Origin: Berberis thunbergii
Taxonomy: Eukaryota > Streptophyta > Magnoliopsida > Ranunculales > Berberidaceae
NCBI GenBank assembly: GCA_003290165.1
Contig: QNQO01008305.1
Coordinates: forward strand, 248,001 to 312,000
DNA: 64,000 nucleotides
Reading direction: 5' to 3'
The position numbers and the translations under genes are program-made. A model generated the notes under the pieces. The model saw only the letters and a program-made list of their open reading frames with translations. It was not told where the DNA came from and made no database searches. Shown in pieces: positions 58,119 through 64,000 of this stretch. Numbering within the stretch: the first letter of the stretch is position 1; every line of letters starts with the position of its first letter.

Positions 58119-60554
58119 CTGAAATGAAAATGTCACAATGAATTAGTAATAGCAAAATATTATTCATCAGACTTGCATATTTGCATAAACAACAATCTAA
58201 TGTGAAAATGGTACTTGGTGAATTAAGTCGACTGTGGCTGACAATAATAAGGACAATGATAGGAGTAGGTGTCTGATATGGCTATCAATTTTTGCATACA
58301 CAATGTGTCAGTTGTTTCAATATCACTCATATGTTGTTAAGTCAGAAGTTGTTCATTGCCTTTTGTGATTTTATCACCAAGTTCATGGATTGTAAAGTCG
58401 TGATCTTTGTTGCTTTAAAAATAGACAGATGGCCCCGTTTTCCCTAGGGTTTTCTCCTCAATTTGGTGTTCTTGAAATAAATTGTCTTTTGTGGATTTGT
58501 GAACTGGTTTATGGTTGCTCTTTCTTCAACATCATTTATTTGCCACAATGTCATAATACTACCTTTTAGTGCACAGAGAATGAAGAAGAAGAAAACCACA
58601 GATTCTTGAAAATTCACATATTCACATCCTTCTTCACAAGAATGGCTTTTAGGAAGAGGAAGACAGAGATTTCAAGTTTATGTATAAAAGAAAAGCTGTG
58701 AACACTTCATAAGTAGGAAGGATACCTCATAACTCAAAAAAGGAAGTGTCTGAAAGAGGTTCACAGCCTCTTAAACCATTCTAATGCATCTCAAACAAGC
58801 CTGATAATAAAAATGACAAAAAACCACCCAGTATAAGAAGTTAACTTCTAACCTTAACTAGAAACGTGATGAACAGAGTCTAAGAAGTAAAGCAAGTCTT
58901 TTTTTATGAAAAGAGAGGTCAGAACAAAGCAACCCACAAGGATTACAACACTGTTTATCCATTTAGGGTCTATCTATGATGTTTTCCAACTCTAAAATAG
59001 CAAGTTTTCAAAGAAAATAATCTCGAAAGAATGATAAACCTACCCGGAATGCCATAAGAGACCCAGAACCTCCAATATGACTTGACTCACACTGTTCATT
59101 TCTTTTTTCTTTTCTTTTTCTTTTTTTTTTTTCTTTTTCTTTTTCTTTTTTTGTGGTCTTCTCTACCCAAATTGCCCAACAAATGGCATACGCAATAAAT
59201 GAATTAAAGATCTCTACTTAGTATGAAGACAATTGTTTTACATGCCATGTGCATGAATAGAAAACCTAAAAGGACTTCAGTATTTTAATTAGTCATTCCA
59301 TAAACACCAAAACAAACTAAACTATTGAAAATAACCAAAATACTTATTGTTTGCATTCTGAAATTGATACATGATGTTTAATCCAGTTATTCACAAAGAG
59401 TCTGGTTTCAGATTCTTACAAGAAATATGGCAGCTTGTAGGCAACCACTTTGTGGTGAAGGTTATTAGTTTGCCATCTTCTCTAAAAGCTTAAGCTGGTA
59501 GAGAGTGGATATCTAGCATATATCAAGGTCGGGGTCTATAGAACGGGTGGAGTGGACTTCTAATTTCAGTAAAGCTATCCTTAAAAAGTACGGGGATTGT
59601 CAAAATCTTTGAGGGTTATTCATATTTTATTTTTAATAGAAGGTTAACTCAAAACACTTTGTAAGTTTGTATGTTGCATAATCCCATGTTGGGTAATAAA
59701 GAAAGACTGGATTTATAAGATGAAGCACGCATATCCTTTTCTTTGTCGTGTTATCAAATCGCAACTCAATTGAAAATTTACATAAAACTCACTCGTGTAG
59801 TTGGGCAGATTATATCGAGAGCGCTTAACAAAATCATATTCATCTATTTTATCATTGAGATGTAGCTACATCTTTTTTTTTTTTTGGAAAGCAGCTACAT
59901 GTTATTATAGAAGAGTGACATATATACATATATTGAGAAAACCGGCTGACTAATTCCAATTATTTTCAACTAATCCCTAGTAATTCCATATAGCTCCTAG
60001 CCTAATTCGGAATCAAGTGCAGAGTTATCCCTCGTAGTTGTTCCTATTTAGTGAGCATCACTGAAACTCAATCCCACCAGCATTGTGTCCACAGCCCTCT
60101 ATCAGTATTTCTCCATGTGAACTCTCCATGGTGCCTATGATCCTTTTAGAGTAAATGGCAAATTATAATAATACCATATCGATAGCTGCTCACACACAAC
60201 AAGGCATCGACCACATTTCAACTCTCATACAATTTTCAGAATACCCTCTAGCTGAGAGATGATTGTAAAATATAGAAGGGGGATTGGGCTTGGAATCCCT
60301 CAAACTCCTAATTAATACTCAGCATGACAGCCTTTCATAATTTTACATTTCGGGTCCGTAGCAAACTAAAATAATTATTTATAACTCGTTTGAGCAGAAA
60401 TTTTCAAGAAAATTACACATTACCAATCGAAACGTGTCAATGTTTTGAACCATTTCTACACATTCTTTGAGATACGTATTTAGGTCTCTGGCATTAAATA
60501 TCTTGATAAACGGTTTTTATGAGTATTTAAGGACCACCCGCAAGTGGGTGGTCT
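58119..60554 (-). other. BRICK1 intron (presumed), no further exon seen
   Basis: AT-rich, with a T/C microsatellite (about 59099-59152) and a T run (about 59873-59886). I searched by eye for the upstream BRICK1 coding segments and did not find them. If the gene is intact, this and the copia element belong to one long intron. Confidence 0.5.
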
Positions 60555-61064
60555 TGTGGTTAGGGAAATCTAGGAATTTTCCAATAAACCAGATTAGCGA
60601 GAATGAGAATAAAGGCGAAAAAATAACACTCACAATTTACGTGGTTCACCCCTAATTGGATTACGTCCACAGGCTGCTGCAAATCTTTATTGAAGGGGAG
60701 AAATAAGTGTTGACACTAATCACACAACCCACAAATCAAATTTACACCCAAGAGAATTTTCCCACTAAAATTTTCTCTCTCTCTCAAGCTAAATTTCTTA
60801 TCTCCACTATGAAATTGGATACTAGGGATGAAGGGATTGAGATATCCCTTCTTCCTTTTATAGCAAAATAAGGCGGTGGATTTTTGGCGGTGGAAGAGCT
60901 TCCATATTCTTCTTCTTTGACCAACCCTTCAACGATTTTGGCTAGAGCTAGCTTCTACCGACCTTCTTGCAGCTTCCAGCAATTTCAAGTTGCTGCCATC
61001 TTCTTGCAATTAACTTCCAGTAGGTTCAATAACTCCAAGCTGTCAATAGCCTTTGTTCATAACA
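60555..61064 (-). repeat. 3' LTR of the copia element
   Basis: Starts TGTTATGAACAAAGG at 61064. TATA-like ctataaaagg lies at about 60857-60866 (- strand) and a polyadenylation-like AATAAA near 60690. The distal end is put at tgtggttaggg (60555) by its TG...CA rule and is uncertain. Just outside is an 8 bp hairpin, gaccaccc-gcaagt-gggtggtc (60532-60553). Confidence 0.7.
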
Positions 61065-61077
61065 ATCTCCCACTTGA
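61065..61077 (-). promoter_or_regulatory. Polypurine tract of the copia element
   Basis: TTCAAGTGGGAGAT on the - strand directly before the LTR start, the usual copia form. Confidence 0.8.
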
Positions 61078-61198
61078 AGATTGATTTCTATCTGTCTTCA
61101 CACTTCGATCAATGCAACAACTCTTTCCCGGTCTTGTCACTCTTGTAGGCAAACTAAAGTTGCGCACAACTTCAGTTTGTCAGTAGTCACCGTCTTTG

Positions 61199-61809
61199 TC
61201 AGCATGTCCGCCGGACTTTACTTCCACAAATTTTCTCAAGTTTCAAAATCCCATCTTCCAGAAGTGACCGAATAAAATGATATCGCACCTGTATGTGCTT
61301 CGTTCCGGAATGAAAAGACGAATTCTTCGCTAGATGAATAGCACTATGACTGTCACAATACAAGACATTGTATTTTTGTTTCTTTGCCAGTTCCTCCAAG
61401 AAACTTTGTAGCCAAACCATCTCTTTACTGGCTTCGTAATAGCAACATATTCTGGTTCAATTGTGGAGAGAACAACAATCTTCTGTAGCTGAGAAACCCA
61501 ACTCACTGTTGTTCTTCCTAAAGTATAGACATACCCAATAGTGTTCTTTCTGTTATCGACATTTTCGGCTAAATCAGTATCCACATAGCATGTTAGTGTC
61601 GTATCTCCACCTTTGAAACAAAGTGCCTTGTCTGTGGTCCCCCGCAAATATCTGAGTATCCATTTGACTGCTTTCCAATGTGCCTTGTCTGGATTATTCA
61701 TGTACTTGCTAACAGCTCCCACTGCTTGAGCAATGTCTGGTTTGGTACAAACCGTGGCATACATCAAACTCCCAATTGCTGAGGCGTACGAAACCTTCTC
61801 CATGTGCAC
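61199..61809 (-). pseudogene. copia RNase H domain
   Basis: Open from 61809 for 159 codons: YASAIGSLMYATVCTKPDIA, HWKAVKWILRYLRGT, then the RNase H entry YVDTDLAENVDNRKNTIGYV (family YVDADLAGD-D-RKST-GY) and VVLSTIEPEYVAI (family ALST-EAEY). A one-base shift near 61420 moves the end to another frame, with YCDSHSAIHLAKNSSFHSGT and KHIQVRYHFIRSLLEDG. The catalytic Asp and Glu positions are visible. Confidence 0.85.
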
Positions 61810-62600
61810 ACGCTCTTCTTCCGTCTTTGATAATTATTCTTTGGAAAGTATGAGATGAGCACCTAAAGATGTACTTACAGGTTTGGCATCTTGCACGTTG
61901 AAATTGGAGAATTACTTTTTGATGTACTCAGCCTGTGATAACACCAAAGTCCTCGACTTTGTCTCTCATGATCCTCATTCCAAGAATATGCTTCGCAGCA
62001 CCCAAATCTTTCATTGCAAACTGCTTCGACAATTATTGCTTCAAGTTGATAATCTCTTGCATGTCTGATCCTGCAACGAGCATATCATCTACATACAACA
62101 ATACAATGATGAAGCTATTATCGAACTTCTTGATGTAGCAACAATGATCTGCTTGGCATTTGGTGAAACCGCTGTTGCCCATGAAGTTATCAAACTTCTT
62201 ACACCACTGCCTAGGAGCTTGTTTTAAGCCGTACATGCTCTTTTTCAGCCTGCATACCAGGTTTTTCTTGCCTGCCTTTATGAAGCCTTCTGGCTGCTTC
62301 ATATAAATCTCTTCCTCCAAATCACCATGAAGGAAAGTTGTCTTTACATCTAACTGCTCAAGATGTAAATTCTCCGCTGCTACAGTCTGATTGTAGTCAG
62401 CTTCACGACTAGAGAGAAAATTTCAGTGTAATCAATGCCTTTTTGCTGAAAGCCTTTGACAACCAATCTGCTTTGTAGCGCTTGCTTCCATCGTGCTCTA
62501 ATTTGATCTTGAAAACCCATTTGTTATGGAGTTTTCTTGCCTTGCGGTAGTTCAGCTAATTCCCACGTCTGATTTGACATGAGCGAGTTCATCTCATCTT
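61810..62600 (-). pseudogene. copia reverse transcriptase domain
   Basis: The best block (62033-62320) contains EEEIYMKQPEGFIKAGKKN, CRLKKSMYGLKQAPRQWCKK and the catalytic LLYVDDMLVAGSDM. Upstream, about 62330-62560, the reading LHLEQLDVKTTF and VFKIKLEHDGSK-type segments is broken by shifts. Downstream, IVRDRKAKTL-like text is also broken. Confidence 0.85.
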
Positions 62601-62857
62601 TATGGCAGACTCCCACTTGACTAAATCTTCCACTTGCATTGCTTCTTCATCATAACACTCTGGTTCTCCATTGTCAATCAACAAGTAGTGCAAAGAATGC
62701 TGGTAGCACTGTGTTGGTTTAGGAATTCTGGAGCATTCAATTTTGGCGTGCATGATTCTTCTTGAACTGCTTCGGGACTAATCTGAACATCTTTTTCAGA
62801 AATCTCCTCGAACTCGGCAAACTCCTTTGTTTCAACACTAGTACTGGAGCTACTTGA

Positions 62858-63061
62858 TTAGGCGGTTGACCTATCTTTGTACATCACATTGAATATGACA
62901 TCACTACTTCTGATGATTTTTCGATTTTCATAATCCCAAGATCGGTAACCGAACTCATCACCACCATATCCGACAAAGACACATACCTTAGACTTCGGGT
63001 CTAATTTGCTTCTCTCAGCAGAATCAATATGCACATAAGAGATACAACCAAACACTTTCAA
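62858..63061 (-). pseudogene. copia post-integrase segment
   Basis: KVFGCISYVHIDSAERSKLD then KVCVFVGYGGDEFGYRSWDY, the conserved segment following integrase (family: VFGC-AYVHI--R-KLD-K---C-F-GY). Separated from integrase by a stop near 63090. Confidence 0.85.
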
Positions 63062-63088
63062 GTGTGAAAGGTTTACCTCTTTTCCACT

Positions 63089-63553
63089 CTAAGATTCCTC
63101 TGGTATTTCACCATTCAAAGAAACTGAGGGCCCACGGTTGATCAGGTAGGCCACGGTGTTGACGGCTTCAACCAAGAACATCTTGGGTAAGCCGGCATGT
63201 ATCCTCATGCTTCTGACACGTTCATTCAAAGTTTTGTTCATGCGCTCTACGCCATTCTGCTGTGGTGTTATGGGGCTAGTTTTCTCCATTTTGATCTCAT
63301 TGTTTGCACAAAATTCTATGAATCTACTATCTTTGTACTCTCCTCCATTGTCAGGCCTCAACCGTTTGACTTTCAAACCAGTTTCATTTTCCTCCATGGC
63401 TTTCCATTTTCTGAAAGTATCAAAGACTTCTGATTTCTTTTTCAGGAAATATACCCACACCTTCCTCATACAATCATCGATGAAGGTGACATAATACAGA
63501 AAGCCTCCAAGAGATTGAACTGGAGATGGTCCCCATACATCGGTATGAACCAA
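63089..63553 (-). pseudogene. copia integrase core
   Basis: 154 open codons. The catalytic triad positions are visible: first Asp in VHTDVWGPSPV, second in RPDNGGEY, Glu in PQQNGVERMNKT. The core itself is undamaged, but it is cut off upstream by a stop just before VHTD and downstream after GEIPEES. Confidence 0.88.
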
Positions 63554-63970
63554 CTCTCACTTTTCTGCCTGAGGTATTTTGCCATTTTTTGCAAAACTGA
63601 CCTTCTGTTTGCCTAAGATGCAATCCTCGCATATGCAGACATCTACATTCTTCAGATCCGGCATCTTACCCTTTGACAGAAGTGTCTTCATCCCTTTCTC
63701 GCGCATATCACCAAGCCTTTAGTGCCATAGGTTTGATTTTCCATCATTATCGGCTATTGCAATGATATTTTCTAAGTTTGAGGTTGCATAGAGAGTACTA
63801 GTCTTCTTACCATGAGCGATGACGAGTGCTCCTTTGGAAATTTTCCATTCCCAATCTGAAAATGTTGTACAGTAACCTTCTCTATCAAGCTGTCCTACTG
63901 AGACCAAATTCCTTGTAAGATCATGAGTATGTCTCACTCCTTTCAGATTCCACGGAGTCCGATTCGGCAA
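63554..63970 (-). pseudogene. copia GAG-pre-integrase and integrase zinc region
   Basis: 63719-63970 reads GVRHTHDLTRNLVSVGQLDR and ALVIAHGKKTSTLYAT. The HHCC zinc finger follows: LWH, a TAA stop, RLGDMREKGMK (the second His is Asp), then CEDCILGKQKVSF. The damaged finger and the stop show the polyprotein is broken. Confidence 0.8.
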
Positions 63971-64000
63971 CTTTATTCGGATGTCTCCCTTTCCAACGAT

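Larger units (their letters stand above)
60555..64000 (-). mobile_element. Ty1/copia element (Tnt1/Tork-like), 3' part, continuing past the window
   Basis: Reading down the - strand: GAG-pre-integrase, integrase, post-integrase, RT, RNase H, purine tract and 3' LTR, in standard copia order. The 5' part lies beyond 64000, so the second LTR and target duplication cannot be checked. It is in the same orientation as BRICK1. Confidence 0.85.

Noticed and set aside
59099..59152. Pyrimidine tract as a regulatory element
   Set aside because: Simple T/C microsatellite in a presumed intron; not placed at a splice acceptor of any exon seen.
63156..63494. 112-codon ORF on the + strand
   Set aside because: Antisense shadow of the copia integrase core.

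Overview
The window reads as nuclear DNA of a flowering plant, probably a eudicot. It is AT-rich, has spliced genes with GT/AG introns, and is dominated by plant transposon families: Ty3/gypsy Tat-type, Ty1/copia, CACTA, a FAR1-type Mutator-like element (MULE), a plant mobile domain gene and tRNA-derived SINE-like sequence. I cannot name the species. Only two host genes are recognisable: the last exon of a BRICK1 (SCAR/WAVE subunit) gene near 58 kb and a broken neprosin-family (DUF239) gene near 19-22 kb. All coordinates and boundaries were read by eye; no alignment or search was run.

1-2.4 kb: non-coding sequence with small tandem duplications and a 0.63 kb element with palindromic ends. 2.45-19.09 kb: a 16.6 kb Tat-type Ty3/gypsy retrotransposon on the + strand with target duplication GGATT. 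It has a truncated 5' LTR, decayed gag and pol (protease, RT, two RNase H domains, integrase), an about 85 bp minisatellite, an antisense ORF and a 3' LTR. A second, pol-less element of the same superfamily (10.70-17.51 kb, - strand, duplication AGTAA) sits inside that antisense ORF and carries its own gag and antisense ORF. 19.3-21.9 kb: neprosin-like pseudogene on the - strand.

22.4-37.8 kb: about 4.2 tandem copies of a 3.1-3.2 kb composite repeat. Full copies hold a copia RNase H remnant, a CACTA end fragment and a tRNA-Met primer-site-like motif. Copy 3 is interrupted by a 2.03 kb CACTA element (duplication ATA), which itself holds a SINE-like insertion. 37.8-49.1 kb: a decayed copia element split by two LTR elements with perfect 5 bp duplications, a 2.46 kb element (ACATA) and a 6.21 kb minus-strand element with 1.8 kb LTRs (CCTAC). 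49.1-57.2 kb: an 8.1 kb MULE with a FAR1/MULE transposase plus OTU-like tail on the + strand and a plant mobile domain gene on the - strand, both broken. 58.0-58.1 kb: BRICK1 last exon (- strand). 60.6-64.0 kb: the 3' part of a Tnt1/Tork-like copia element on the - strand, leaving the window with its 5' end unseen.

The elements do not form a cooperating gene system; the window is a record of nested insertions. The most informative points are the pol-less Tat derivative inside its larger relative, the conserved antisense ORF in both, the tandem amplification of a copia/CACTA composite, and the MULE whose OTU domain has lost its catalytic cysteine.
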